This document shows positions 12,501-22,369 of a stretch of DNA of 64,000 bases, piece after piece. This stretch comes from Symsagittifera roscoffensis. Lineage: Eukaryota > Xenacoelomorpha > Acoela > Convolutidae. The DNA is taken from positions 86,961,845 to 87,025,844 of the forward strand of contig NC_087062.1 of NCBI RefSeq assembly GCF_963678635.1. Reading direction: 5' to 3'. A program made the translations under genes and the position numbers. The notes beneath the pieces were generated by a model. It had not been told where the DNA came from, ran no database searches, and worked only from the letters and a program-made list of their open reading frames with translations. Position 1 is the first letter of the stretch. Each line of letters opens with the position of its first letter.

Positions 12501-15500
12501 CAAGCCATAAAACAAAACATTTGAGTCACAAATCTGAATTTTACCATTTCCTCGATATAACCACTTGCTTCCTGATTTTGTCGTATTTGTTTTTGATTTG
12601 AAGTTTAAACATGAAAATTGTGAAATCTGGAAAATTGATGAATACTTTTGTGTGAAAAGCTAACGGTCCATGAATTGCATCAAAAACAAAAAAAAACAGA
12701 ACAATGTGAACAAACATAAGCTCAACGAATCTGATCAAACTTGATTTCATATCTTAGCAGATAAATTAATTTCATTCTTATTTTCATATAAGTTAGTTTT
12801 CCGTGAACAATATTATTCGAATTTTATCAATATGTCTGTTTATTACGTAATACTTGATTGTTACGTCCTTTAGATCAGCTCCTAGACCTTCGATGATGTC
12901 TACTCTGGCGACCACCGAACAGCCATTGAGGCCAGTCAAAAGTCTTCGTGAAAATTCTTACCGTCACATTAAAAAGTAAACTAAAAGGGTAGAAGGTTAC
13001 TGTGAAAATAATGTTATGTTAAAACAAAATTTGTTCCAAAAATTCCGTTAAAAAAAACAAAAAAATTCACATTTTCTTACAAATCTGTTTTTTTTGTCCT
13101 AAAAAGGTTTTAATTTCAGATTTAGAAATCAGGCAAAAAGAGCATACAAAAAACAAAACTTTTGTACCGCAGCAATAGGAGCGATCCTTCCTCTACTCTA
13201 GTGAACAAAATTAAACTATGAAAATATTAGAAACAACATGGTTGAAAAAATTTGCCACACTGGAGAATGAAATTTTCTCTTTTAAAATGTTTGACTTTGT
13301 ATGATCAACTTTTTATAATCGGCTTATTCAAAAAATGTTCACTCCCATAGAAACTTTTTATTACTTTGCTTAGGTCAACTGTCCGGCGAGCTTTAATAGC
13401 ATACGATTTTGAAAACATTTCGAAGACAGAAATAGTATCTTTGAGTAAAAATGGTAATTGAACTCAAACAAAAAGGTTATCAGAGTTGATTATGCGAAAA
13501 AAAAACATTTAAAACGAGAAAAAAAATGCATTGTTTAGTGTGACAAATTTCCTTAACTATGTTTCTTTCTAATATTTTCACGCCATTGCAAAAATTGGTT
13601 AGAAATGGTAAAAATTGGCCTTTTCAGACCCAGAGTAATCTGGTAAAAGCTTTCAATTAAAAGCTGATGCTTTCAGAGAGGGTACGGTTGTTCAAATAAT
13701 TTAGTGTCAGTCGAGGTAAAATTTTGAAATGAACTTTTATTTAACAAAATTTTTCAATTTTTTGAAATTGTGTTAATTTTGTCAAGTAATGAATCAGATC
13801 CTGAGTCAGAAATCAGATTTTAAGAAATGAGACAGATTTTTCTCGATACCAAAATGTAACTCTTTGAAGTAATTTCCCAACCTTCGAGAGAGACCGTAAC
13901 ATTAATTAAGTATTCAAATTTTTATGATCGTTAAATCAGTTACTGAAAACATGTGTTACGCAGAAACAGAAAAAATCTATTTCACACAGCTTGTTGGCCA
14001 TTTTTGAGAACTATTCTATTCGAGGTGCTTTTTTGGTTCTACTTTTTCGAATGAAGAAACACGTTCTCGATTTTTGTTGATCCGCAGCGCTGATATGTAT
14101 AACTTAATCTCAAAAATGTCTAGAATATGAGTTACTATGCTCATTTTTGGAAGTCCCAACATAAATTGAGCAAAGTTTTGTTGTATCAAATTGATCATCT
14201 TTGCTTCTGTTATTATATTCCTGTGTGAAACATGCATTCTACCTACAATTCCTCATTTGAGGGTCATTAAAGTGATGCCCAATCTTATTACCTTGTTTTG
14301 CTTCAGAGGCACTAAGAGCGCTCTGACCCCCGATGAAGCCAGCTCAGGAACTCTCTCCCCCCTCGGGACTGCCCCAAATGCTTCAAGGGGACTCGGGGAG
14401 GTGAGTTAGTTAGAAGTGCCTCACAAGCCAAAGAACAGATCATATTATGGGCTCAGAAATGCACTATGACACACGTGAGTTTGAAATAAGTCTTTTGGCC
14501 TGAACCAGAAAATTGTCAAAAACTGGACCTAGGCCAAGCCGCATTGGTTACCATAAAAATTGGGGGGGAAGCTTAGTCAAAACTTTTATCATCGCAACAT
14601 TTATTTAATCGTTGAAACAAATTTTTACACAGAGGCGAAGCCGAGCTTCGGAGAATTTGCAATACAAAAACGAATGACTATCACTTCTTGCAGAAGAAGC
14701 GACAATCGAAAACAAAAACTAAAAATAATCCGAAATCTTGGAACTGATGACCTGCACTTTTAAAAATTTTACAAACACAATCAAAGCAAAGCTTGCTTTT
14801 GTTGTGATACAACACGCACGATAAATTTACCGAAAGAAATGGAGATAAAGCCATAAGAAAACTCTCGAAAACTTTCCTCATTTGTCTAATTATTGTCTTG
14901 AAAAAAAAACCTTTTAAAAATATGCCAAGAAGTCAAACAATTGAACGCAAACTAAGCATCAAAATAAAACTTACAAAACCGACAATTCTGGAGCAGACAC
15001 ACGTTCCGCCGCAACAAAATCTAAAGTCTACTTTCAAAAAAAATTAGATAAATTTTTTTTGCTCTTCAAATAATTCAAAAAGAAGCCTTTAAGCCGATAT
15101 ATTATAGGCCAAAGCGTTTTAGGCCAAAAAATACAAAAATAATTTTTAACAAACCAAATGGTAAAAATACAACCACCAAGAAAAATGTTGTTTCCCTTGA
15201 ACGACAGAAAATTAGATCACTAAGACGATAAAAAGAATAGGCTGAAACAATTTGGCATTGAATACTTTTAAGCAAAACAAAAAAAAAGAAAAAATACGAA
15301 GTCAAGGCAGTTAAAATTTCGAACAGCAGAAGTAAATCAAACGCTAAAAGCAACAAAAAAAGCGCTTAGCAGAAAAAAAAACAATTTCAAGATAAGGCGG
15401 CTAAGCCGACAAAAGATAAGCAACAAATAATTTGAAACAGAATACATACCGTTGTAAAAACAAGTCCTGATCAGATTCGAACCAAGGAAATTTACCGTCG

Positions 15501-16767
15501 TAGGAGTATTCTTTACTACCAGGCTAAATGAGTTTGGAATGCTCACTAGAGATGATTCCAGAAGAGTCATGTGAACAAAGTTATTAACGGGAAAAAACGT
15601 CTAGTACCTGATTGCAATACCGTTGCTTATCGCAAGGGTAATCATCGAAACAGTTTTTTTTTATTAAAATTTGTCTGACTGACAAACTATACCTGGTACG
15701 GGAATATTTTGGGGAAAAACAATGCAAAACAGGCCATCTTGAAACAGACTGCGAAATATAAGAAACTTTGATTTACAGTTCTTATTTTGTTTACCTAGGG
15801 TCAATACTCTAAAAGTTTTATACCTAGCGTTGGTTTAACAAAATCGAATGATGACTTTTGCAAAAATATTTGCTTTAAATATATGATGTCAGTTGAAAAT
15901 TTTAAATTAATTTTTAAATTAAAATAACTCTAATTGGTTGCAGGGAATCCCGGTGAAGAATATGACGAGTTCTTTCTCGGACGGAGTGGCCTTCTGTGCC
16001 ATTGTACACTTCTACTTCGCAAACGCATTCTTATTCGAAGACTGTCTTAAAATGCCGCGCAAGGAGCGCATCACTTTTGCTTTTCAAAAAGCGGAGTCAG
16101 TATAAATTCTTGTAATCAATCAATATAAACAACAATTCCCAGAAAAAACTCCAAAACGCTTAGTTTTGCGCAAATTTTTCCGGACTAGATTGAAAAAGTT
16201 GACCCAAAACTGCTTTTGTATACATGAGAACATCAGATTTGGCTATGAATGTTTGGAATATTCTTAAATGATCAGTTCTTCATACAAGCAAACTGTTATG
16301 ACAACTAGTTTGGTTCTCAAAACACACCCAATTTCCCTTCGGATTTGTCAGCTAAAAATTCTCGGGATCAATCCAAATTTCAAACTTTGTCCATTGATGG
16401 TTATTTTGGAGTATATATGACATGGAATCTTGTTAATTTCCCCCTTTTGCAAAAAAGGGTGAACTTCCCAAAAAGATACTGAATTCGTATAATCGTAACG
16501 GTTCAATTCTTTCATAATAAACGGGAGGGAACATTTTACAAGGTACCAAAGAGAGGGGAGGGAGTAACCAGATCCAAAACTTGGTTGATATTCATTTAGA
16601 GGCGTAGTTTATCTCGTTCTAGGGAGCTGGGTGGACTGCCTCAGTTGATTGACCCCGAAGACCTCATTCTAATGGGGAAGAAACCAGACTACAAAGTGAT
16701 GTTCACCTACATGTCAGAAATGTACCACAACCTCAAGAAGCTAGAAGAAATACCCCAAATTAAATGA
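438..16767 (+). CDS. Smoothelin-like protein with C-terminal CH domain (8-exon model)
   Basis: Model: 438-503, 1962-2025, 11467-11592, 12391-12424, 12874-12975, 14307-14400, 15944-16095, 16623-16767, stop TGA. Seen: every junction is GT-AG and the phases (0,1,1,2,2,0,2) chain into one open frame of about 260 residues. Exons 1-2 encode a helix (ELTKM then LDETTDFMERIALEDRLESL) that resembles the N-terminal smoothelin motif. Exons 3-6 encode a Ser/Thr/Pro-rich, probably disordered linker. Exons 7-8 encode most of a type-2-like CH domain (SFSDGVAFCAIVHFYF; LIDPEDLILMGKKPDYK) ending 5 residues after its last helix, as in smoothelins. Known: smoothelins are cytoskeletal, actin-associated proteins. 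Inferred: same role here. Odd: no exon for the first CH helix (usually with a Trp-Cys pair) is visible. Exons 4 and 5 rest mainly on splice sites and phase. The same 5' part could also use downstream CH copies. Confidence 0.7.
1962..2025 (+). CDS. Smoothelin-like exon 2, copy 1 (smoothelin motif)
   Basis: Acceptor TTTTTAG precedes 64 coding bases, and donor GTAAAT follows in phase 1. The product (LDETTDFMERIALEDRLESLG) resembles the conserved N-terminal helix of smoothelins (pattern L-L-x-x-T-x-D-x-x-E-R). This copy keeps an intact acceptor, unlike the copy at 9444-9507. Confidence 0.65.
2730..3020. repeat. Degenerate tandem repeat with TTTCCGGAGGGGA core (3 units)
   Basis: Cores at about 2735, 2863 and 2981 (CGTCTTTCCGGAGGGG, CGTCTTTACGGAGGGG, CGTTTTTCCGGAGGGG), spaced 118-129 bp. 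The AT-rich spacers share TTTTTGCCTCAA. The core resembles the TCCGGAGGGGT motif of 60-62.8 kb. Confidence 0.6.
3620..4530. repeat. Diverged tandem duplication of about 460 bp
   Basis: Sequence from 3620 (TCGTATAATGGTTTTAGAACGC) recurs from about 4085 (TTATATAACTGTTTTATAACGC). Shared stretches include TGGAAAGCTATG, ACATAAACTCCCGGATGTGA and TTCTTTATGAAAA. No coding potential seen. Confidence 0.55.
5600..6180. repeat. Degenerate short repeat CGACCGTGCTCG
   Basis: Many imperfect copies of CGACCGTGCTCG/CGACCGT in 5640-5815 and again at 6080-6170, separated by AT-rich sequence. Looks like an eroded minisatellite. Related CGACCGTACGT occurs at 42300. Confidence 0.5.
6294..6448 (-). pseudogene. Decayed 3' exon of an unrecognised minus-strand gene, copy 1
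   Basis: On the minus strand an acceptor-like GCGTTACAG precedes a protein-like frame containing AIQTAMLKVSCETKVFSLCC and VKEHIRIESSFQSSGKA, ending at TAA (6296-6294). The first part is one base out of frame relative to the copy at 7010-7117, so at least one copy is frameshifted. No family recognised. It could be the remnant of a transposon or host gene. Confidence 0.3.
6690..7009 (-). pseudogene. Unrecognised minus-strand coding remnant, middle copy of upstream exon
   Basis: Minus-strand frame reads VPEFFKKHTNGPRQFFL, then EKSEMKYADFKTKLGTNYLK, matching the copy at 7390-7642. One extra base and a TAG upstream break it. It joins directly to a copy of the 3' exon at 7010, forming a tandem unit of about 690 bp. 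Confidence 0.35.
7010..7117 (-). pseudogene. Unrecognised minus-strand 3' exon, copy 2
   Basis: Minus-strand frame after GCGTTACAG reads KKWGKRMKAIQTAMLKFF, then CCMAVKAHIRIESSFQSSG. Compared with the copy at 6294-6448 it lacks about 18 bases in the middle, and it runs into a different 3' flank at 7010. Function unknown. Confidence 0.3.
7390..7790 (-). pseudogene. Unrecognised minus-strand coding remnant, upstream exon
   Basis: Two protein-like frames abut. One (7569-7790) reads DFLVKYLPQLPSESSFTSQ, then LIRELRLWRPETVNTRILSS. The second (7390-7642) reads KQKYELEKKLANSDHKIRP, then VPEYFKKHTNGPRQFFLCEL and KARKVPTS. The latter is followed by a donor-like TCA|GTAAAT. A frameshift near 7640 separates them. 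The same sequence lies at 1-300 in a further frameshifted copy. The lysine-rich, zipper-like stretch suggests a DNA-binding or transposon protein, but no family is recognised. Confidence 0.35.
7913..7978 (+). CDS. Smoothelin-like exon 1, duplicate copy
   Basis: Duplicate of the start exon: ATG, 22 codons and donor GTGAGC all intact; Thr20 is Asn. It could serve as an alternative first exon, but the exon 2 copy that follows it has lost its acceptor. Productive use would require skipping to exon 3 (phase mismatch) or another acceptor. Confidence 0.45.
9444..9507 (+). pseudogene. Smoothelin-like exon 2, duplicate with lost acceptor
   Basis: The coding bases match 1962-2025 and the donor is even stronger (GTAAGT), but the acceptor TTTTTAG has become TTTTTAA. 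The next AG (inside CTAG) would remove four bases and shift the frame. Probably a non-functional duplicate. Confidence 0.55.
9710..11466. other. Intron sequence of smoothelin-like gene, no gene seen
   Basis: AT-rich with long A runs; holds one diverged interspersed repeat (10700-11125). Short frames here have no coding character. Confidence 0.5.
10700..11125. repeat. Interspersed repeat shared with 41380-41770
   Basis: The two places share ordered blocks: a GGTAAAACTAA/GAGTAAAACTAA block, then AGCTATT, AGCCTGC, GATATATCA and AAAACTAAAA, in the same order and orientation. A diverged element pair lies in introns of two genes on opposite strands. Confidence 0.45.
11467..11592 (+). CDS. Smoothelin-like exon 3 (Ser/Thr/Pro-rich linker)
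   Basis: Acceptor TTCTTCAG. With the one base carried over from exon 2 the frame reads QKQDLGFNGATPSPSTSTP and on through a Ser/Thr-rich stretch to KRLS. Donor GTTAAT follows the base at 11592, just before in-frame TAA codons. GC content is clearly above the flanks. The donor is non-consensus beyond GT, so the 3' edge is less sure than the 5' edge. Confidence 0.55.
12391..12424 (+). CDS. Smoothelin-like exon 4 (34-bp microexon)
   Basis: A strong acceptor (TTTTTTTCAG) and a strong donor (GTGAGA) bracket 34 bases. Phases on both sides fit exons 3 and 5; the product is (F)HTFLSGDKAN(R). The call depends on splice sites and phase only. Confidence 0.45.
12874..12975 (+). CDS. Smoothelin-like exon 5 (linker)
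   Basis: Acceptor CCTTTAG, donor GTAAAC. The frame reads SAPRPSMMSTLATTEQ then PLRPVKSLRENSYRHIK, a basic and Ser/Pro-containing linker. Splicing two bases before the apparent TAA avoids that stop and gives the phase required by exon 6. Confidence 0.5.
14307..14400 (+). CDS. Smoothelin-like exon 6 (linker next to CH domain)
   Basis: Acceptor TTTGCTTCAG, donor GTGAGT. The product GTKSALTPDEASSGTLSPL and following residues is a Ser/Pro/Gly linker ending in phase 0, compatible with CHa. Two downstream copies (19915 and 24520) have lost this donor. Confidence 0.6.
15462..15538 (-). repeat. tRNA-derived element head in CH unit 1
   Basis: Minus strand TTTAGCCTGGTAGTAAAG (A-box-like) and TTGGTTCGAATC (B box) in tRNA-like spacing. 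A near-identical copy sits at 21060-21135 in unit 3. Confidence 0.55.
15944..16095 (+). CDS. CH-domain exon CHa, copy 1
   Basis: Acceptor GGTTGCAG, donor GTCAGT, 50 codons plus two bases. The product starts GIPVKNMTSSFSDGVAFCA and continues with IVHFYFANAF and MPRKERITFAFQKA. The DG-AFCA-VH-F signature of CH-domain helices C and E is plain and resembles smoothelin CH domains most. Copy-specific residues: Ala and Leu where the other copies have Pro and Ser (ANAFLF versus PNAFSF). Confidence 0.8.
16623..16767 (+). CDS. CH-domain terminal exon CHb, copy 1
   Basis: Acceptor CGTTCTAG. The frame continues from CHa as E-ELGGLPQLIDPEDLILMGKK then PDYKVMFTYMSEMYHNL and ends KLEEIPQIK with TGA. These are the last CH helices, and the protein ends right after the domain as in smoothelins. 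Phase 2 joins the CHa donor exactly. Confidence 0.8.
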
Positions 16768-17775
16768 GCAACACTGTTCTGACGCTGTGAAATTCAATAT
16801 AAACTCAAAACTGAAGATAAATTTCTAAACTTTTGGTAAAACCATGAACGAATTGTCTAAAAAACCATTTTAATATTCAATGAGATTATGAAATGAATTG
16901 ATGCTACTAAGATTTGTACCAAAGACTTTAGAAATAAAAAAATATCAAAATTAACTTTCAAGCACCATTTCGAAATTCAATATTTTGTAGAAGTTGCGGT
17001 TTATAATTCTCAAATTTGCATTACTAAAACATGACATCTTGTATCGAGTTTTAAAAGTCGACAATTTTTATGACTTTTTGTACCAAAACCAGCCCTTTTA
17101 AAACCATTTAGGCAGTTTTTGTTCATGATAAAAACCCATTGCAAACATTTTAATTTGATCAAACCAAAGAGGAACTCAGACGTGTCTCTTGCGTCGCAAT
17201 CGCAGCATTTGCGATACAACACACAAACAGCCCGGATCCTAGCCAAAAAAATAAGACGAAAGCCACTGAGTTGTAAACAGATAGGAAATATGTTTTAAAA
17301 AAAAACAAATTCAAAAACATCATATCGAAAAAAACTCTTCTCACACGTGAATTTTAATAAATCGAGAAACACGATTACCGGTGTAAAATTAGCTTAGAAA
17401 CAAAATTTATCAGATAATTTTTAAGTAGATGACCAGAGCAGAAAAACTCAAAAAAGCTTTTGAGCTGTAATTAGTAACCTCACTCTCGAATTACAAATGC
17501 ATGAAATTATGTTTTTGCCGTTCAAATGACGTTTTCTGAGGCAACTTAACATCTATAACAGAAACTGAAACAGTTTAAGCCGAAGAAATCTTTGTAGCGA
17601 AAAAATAATAAAAAACCGTAGGTGGCAAACTTACAAATCGCAAGAATGACTCAAATTCAATTTCAATTATAATGAAACTTGCTTAAAACGGGAGAAAAAG
17701 CCCGCATTAAAAACATAACCAAAGGACAGCTGGAAAAGAGGTAGAAGACCAATAAACGCAAGGAAACCAAAAAAA

Positions 17776-18835
17776 ATTGATGACTTTTGCAAAAATATTT
17801 GCTTTAAATATATGATGTCAGTTGAAAATTTTAAATTAATTTTTAAATTAAAATAACTAATTGGTTGCAGGGAATCCCGGTGAAGAACATGACGAGTTCA
17901 TTTTCGGACGGAGTGGCCTTCTGTGCCATTGTACACTTCTACTTCCCAAACGCATTCTCATTCGATGACTGTCTTCAAATGCCGCGCAAGGAGCGCATCA
18001 CTTCTGCTTTTCAAAAAGCGGAGTCAGTATAAAGTCTTGTAATCAATCAATATAAACAACAATTCCCAGAAAAAACTCCAAAAAACTTATTTTTGCGCAA
18101 ATTTTTCCGGACTAGATTGAAAAAGTTGAGCCAAAACTGCTTTTGTATACATGAGAACATCAGATTTGGCTATGAATATTTGGAATATTCTTAAATGATC
18201 AGTTCTTCATACAAGCAAACTGTTATGACAATCAGGTTGGTTCTCAAAACACACCCAATTTCCCTTCGGAAATTCTCAGGATCAATCCAGTTTTCAAACT
18301 TTGTCCATTGATGGTTATTTTGGAGTATAAACGACATGGAATCTTGTTAACTTCCCCCCTTTTGCAAAAAAGGGTGAACTTCCTAAAAAAGTACTGAATT
18401 CGTATAATTGTAACGGTTCAATTCTTTCATAATAAACGAAAGGGAACATTTTACAAGGTACCAAAGAGAGGGGAGGGGGTAACCAGATTTTTAGATAGAA
18501 GGCAAGAGCAGAAAAACTCATAAAAGCTTTTGAGCTGTAAATATTTACCTCACTCTCGAATTACAGATGCATGGAATTATATATCTGCCGTTCAAATGAC
18601 GTTTTCTGAGGCAACTTACATCTATAACAGAAACTGAAACAGTTTAAGCCGAGGAAATCTTTGAAGCGAAAAAATTAAAAAAAACCGTAGGTGGCAAACT
18701 TACAAATTGCAAGAATCACTCAAATTGAATTTCAATTATAATGAATTTTGCTTAAAATGGGAGAAAAATCCCGCATTGAAAACATAACCAAAGGACAGCT
18801 GGAAAAGAGGTAGAAGACCAATAAACGCAAGGAAA
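17776..18835 (+). repeat. CH-array unit 2 (short, CHb deleted)
   Basis: Begins at the intron point GATGACTTTTGCAAAAATAT just before CHa. It carries CHa, then lacks the CHb region (break at about 18485) and rejoins sequence equivalent to 17418 onward. Confidence 0.75.
17871..18022 (+). CDS. CH-domain exon CHa, copy 2 (orphan, no CHb)
   Basis: Acceptor and GTCAGT donor are intact. Product GIPVKNMTSSFSDGVAF with PNAFSFDDC and ITSAFQKA. The sequence that should hold CHb is deleted: at about 18485 the copy jumps straight to sequence found downstream of CHb in the other units. It could only splice to a CHb of a later unit. Confidence 0.6.
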
Positions 18836-19697
18836 CCAAAAAAAAATACCGACTTGTTTTTTTTTGAAAAACTTCCGAACTTCCAAGAAAAAACTGTTTT
18901 GCCTTAGAGCTCTTTGAATTTCTAAAACAATGGTTGACACTCTTGATAAAATTAACTCAATTTGAGAAAAAAAGTACTATGTGAAGTTTTTATTCCGCTG
19001 GGAAAACTGAAAAAAGAAAACCTCTTTCGAAACTAAAATACAATCACCTTTTTTGTAACCTATACACTTTTGCGGTTTGATAGTTGAAATTGCCGTTTTT
19101 AACCAAAGGAAAGGAACTGAACTTCAAAAGAAATCATTAGTTCAAACGCGAAAAATCTAAATTTAGCGGGAACAAATTTTTCTGAAAAAAAAATCAACAA
19201 GATTTTCATAAAAAGCCAAAAAATGTAAGGTAGCATTATAGTCCAACTATTGAAATTTTTCAAAAAGAATTCTGCGTTGAATTAGTGCAGGTCAAGTTAG
19301 CCAAATAAATTCAATACTAAAAATATCCTAGTACAAAAGTCATACATCGTGATGACTTTTTTTCTCCTTCGAAATTAATCAAGAAGAAAACCACTTAAGT
19401 AAAAACTTGTGAATCAATGAGTTTTCCTGATTTTTTGCAACCTAGTATGCTGGTTGCAAATGGAAGGACACTTAATAAAGACACTTACTTTACCAAACAA
19501 AATGAACGCGAAAAAATTACAAAAAAAAACAGGCTTGTTTTGAAAAATCTTCAAATTTCGAAATTAACAGAAAAAAATATATAAGCCCTCTCTTTAAAAC
19601 TCAAGAGCTTCTCTTCAACAAAAAAAAAGAACTGAACTAAATAAAATGATTTTTGGGAATGAACAAATTTTAAAAACTTTTCATAAAAAATTCAAAC
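18836..19697. repeat. Spacer repeat between CH units (also 23491-24303, 26801-27630)
   Basis: An approximately 0.85-kb spacer present after units 2, 3 and 4. Its first part (TTTTATTCCGCTGGGAAAAC, CTCTTTCGAAACTAAAATAC) is itself a copy of the interspersed family found throughout the DNAI7 introns. No coding signal. Confidence 0.65.
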
Positions 19698-19914
19698 TGA
19701 TATGTATAACTTATTCCCAAAAATGTCTAGACTATGAGTTACTATGCTCATTTTTGAAAGTCCCAACATAAATTGAGCAAAGTTTTTTTTTTATCAAATT
19801 GATCATCTTTGCTTCTGTTATTATATTCCTGTGTGAAACATGCATTCTACCTACAATTCCTCATTTGAGGGTCACTAAAGTGATGCCCAATCTTATTACC
19901 TTGTTTTGCTTCAG

Positions 19915-20007
19915 AGGCACTAAGAGCGCTCTGACCCCCGATGAAGCCAGCTCAGGAACTCTCTCCCCCTCGGGACTGCCCCCACTGCTTCAAGGGGACT
20001 CGGGGGA
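19915..20007 (+). pseudogene. Linker exon 6 copy, donor lost
   Basis: Acceptor TTTGCTTCAG and the first half of the exon match 14307-14400. A C-run is one base shorter, which shifts the frame, and the donor region GGAGGTGAGTTAG has become GGAGGGGGGTTAG. A decayed exon inside a tandem unit. Confidence 0.65.
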
Positions 20008-21059
20008 GGGGGGTTAGTTAGAAGTGCCTCACAAGCCAAAGAACAGATCATTTTGTGGGCTCAGAAATGCACTATGACACACGTGAGTTTGAAATAAGTC
20101 TTTTGGACTGAATCAAAAAATTGTCAAAAACTGGACCTAGACCAAGCCACATGGGTTACCATAAAAATCGGGTGGAAGCTTAGTCAAAACTTTTATCATC
20201 GCAACATTTATTTAATCATTGAAACAATTTTTTACACAGAGGCGAAGCAGAGCTTCGGAGAATTTGCAATACAAAAACGAATGACTATCATTTCTTGCAG
20301 ATGAAGCGACAATAGAAAAACAAAAACTAAAAGTAATCCGAAATCTTGGAACTGAAGACCTTTACCTTTAAAAATTTTACAAACACAACCGAAGCGAAGC
20401 TTGCTTTTGTTGTGATACAACACGCACGATAAATTTACCGAAAGAAATGGAGATAAAGCCGTAAGAAAACTCTCGAAAACTTTCCTCATTAGTCTAAATA
20501 TTGTCTTGAAAAAAAAACTTTTAAAAAGTATGCCAAGAAGTCAAACAATTGAACGCAAACTAAGCATCAAAATAAAACTTACGAAACCGACAATTCTGGA
20601 GCAGACACACGTTCCGCCGCAACAAAATCTAAAGTCTACATTCAAAATAATTAGATAAAACTTTTTTGCTCTTCAAATAATTCAAAAAGAAGCCTAAGCC
20701 GATATATTATAGGCCAAAGCGTTTTAGGCCAAAAAATACAAAAAAAACTTTCAACAAACCGAGTGGTAAAAAAAACAACCACCAAGAAAAATTTTGTTTC
20801 CCCTGAACGACACAAAATTAGATCACTAAGACGATAAAAAGAATAGGCCGAATAAATTTGGGATTAAATACTTAAAAGCAAAACAAAAAAAGAAAAAATA
20901 CGAAGTCAAGGCAGTTAAAATTTCGAACAGCAGAAGTAAATCAAACGCTAAAAGCAACAAAAAAGCGCTTAGTAAAAAAAAACAATTTCAAGATAAGGCG
21001 GCTAAGCCGTCAAAAGATATGCAACAAATAATTTGAAACAGAATACATACCGTTGTAAA

Positions 21060-21135
21060 AACAGGTCCTGATAAGATTCGAACCAAGGAAATTTACCTTC
21101 CTAGGAGTATTCGTTACTACCAGGCTAAATGAGTT
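21060..21135 (-). repeat. tRNA-derived element head in CH unit 3
   Basis: Duplicate of the head at 15462-15538, carried along with the tandem unit; boxes retained. Confidence 0.55.
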
Positions 21136-21544
21136 TGGAATGCTTACTAGAATGATTCCAGAAGAGTCATGTGAACAAAACTATTTACGGGAAAAAACGT
21201 CTAGTACCTGATTGCAATACCGTTGCTTATCGCAAGGGTAATCATCGAAACAGTTGTTTATTATTGAAATTTGTCTGACTGACAAACTATACCTGGCACG
21301 GGAATATTTTGGGGAAAAACAATGCAAAACAGGCCATCTTGATACAGACTGCGAATTATAAGAAATTTTGATTTACAGTTCTTATTTTGTTTAACTAGGG
21401 TCAATACTCTAAAAGTTTTATACCTAGAGTTGGTTTTACAAAGTCAAGTGATGACTTTTGCAAAAATATTTGCTTTAAATATATGATGTCAGTTGAAAAT
21501 TTTAATTTAATTTTTTAATTAAAATAACAACTAATTGGTTGCAG

Positions 21545-21696
21545 GGAATCCCGGTGAAGAACATCACGAGTTCTTTCTCGGACGGAGTGGCATTCTGTGC
21601 CATTGTACACTTCTACTTCCCAAACGCATTCTCATTCGAAGACTGTCTTCAAATGCCGCGCAAGGAGCGCATCACTTTTGCTTTTCAAAAATCGGA
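21545..21696 (+). CDS. CH-domain exon CHa, copy 3
   Basis: Intact acceptor GGTTGCAG and donor GTCAGT. Product GIPVKNITSSFSDGVAF, then PNAFSFEDCLQMPRKERI and FAFQKS. Differs from copy 1 by Met to Ile, Ala to Pro, Leu to Ser and Ala to Ser, among others. A usable alternative to copy 1. Confidence 0.7.
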
Positions 21697-22224
21697 GTCA
21701 GTATAAATTCTTGTAATCAATCAATATAAACAACAATTCCCAGAAAAAACTCCAAAACACTTAGTTTTGCGCAAATTTTTCAGGACTAGATTGAAAAAGT
21801 TGAGCCAAAACTGCTTTTTTATACATGAGAACATCAGATTTGGCTATGAATATTTGGAATATTCTTAAATGAGCAGTTCTTCATACAAGCAAACTGTTAT
21901 GACAACCAGGTTGGTTCTCAAAACACACCCAGTTTCCCTTCGGATTTGTCAGCAAAAAATTCTCAGGATCAATCCAGTTTTCAAACTTTGTCCATTGATG
22001 GTTATTTTGGAGTATAAACGACATGGAGTCTTGTTAACTTCCCCCCTTTTGCAAAAAAGGGTGAACTTCCTAAAAAGGTACTGAATTCGTACAATCGTAA
22101 CGGTTCAATTCTTTCATAATAAACGGGAGGGAACATTTTACAAGGTACCAAAGAGAGGGGAGGGGGTAACCAGATCCATAACATGGTTGATACTCATTTA
22201 GAGGCGTAGTTTATCTCGTTCTAG

Positions 22225-22369
22225 GGAGCTGGGTGGAGTGCCTCAGTTGATTGACCCCGAAGACCTCATTCTAATGGGGAAGAAACCAGAATACAAAGTG
22301 ATGTTCACCTACATGTCAGAAATGTACCGCAACCTCAAGAAGCTAGATGAAATAACCCAAATTAAATGA
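22225..22369 (+). CDS. CH-domain terminal exon CHb, copy 3
   Basis: Acceptor intact, open frame to TGA: ELGGVPQLIDPEDLILMGKK, PEYKVMFTYMSEMYRNL, KKLDEITQIK. Relative to copy 1 it carries L to V, D to E, H to R, E to D and P to T. All are mild replacements, compatible with a folded CH domain. Confidence 0.7.

Larger units (their letters stand above)
14091..17775 (+). repeat. CH-array unit 1 (exon 6, CHa, CHb)
   Basis: The unit starts at a shared TGATATGTATAACTTA and ends in a block GGACAGCTGGAAAAGAGGTA. It holds the only copy of exon 6 with a working donor. Sequence from it recurs in units at 17776, 19698 and 24304. Confidence 0.75.

Noticed and set aside
14191-14409. Plus-strand frame starting before exon 6
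   Set aside because: Its first half is intron; only the part after the TTTGCTTCAG acceptor is exon. The same holds for the frames at 19799 and 24380.
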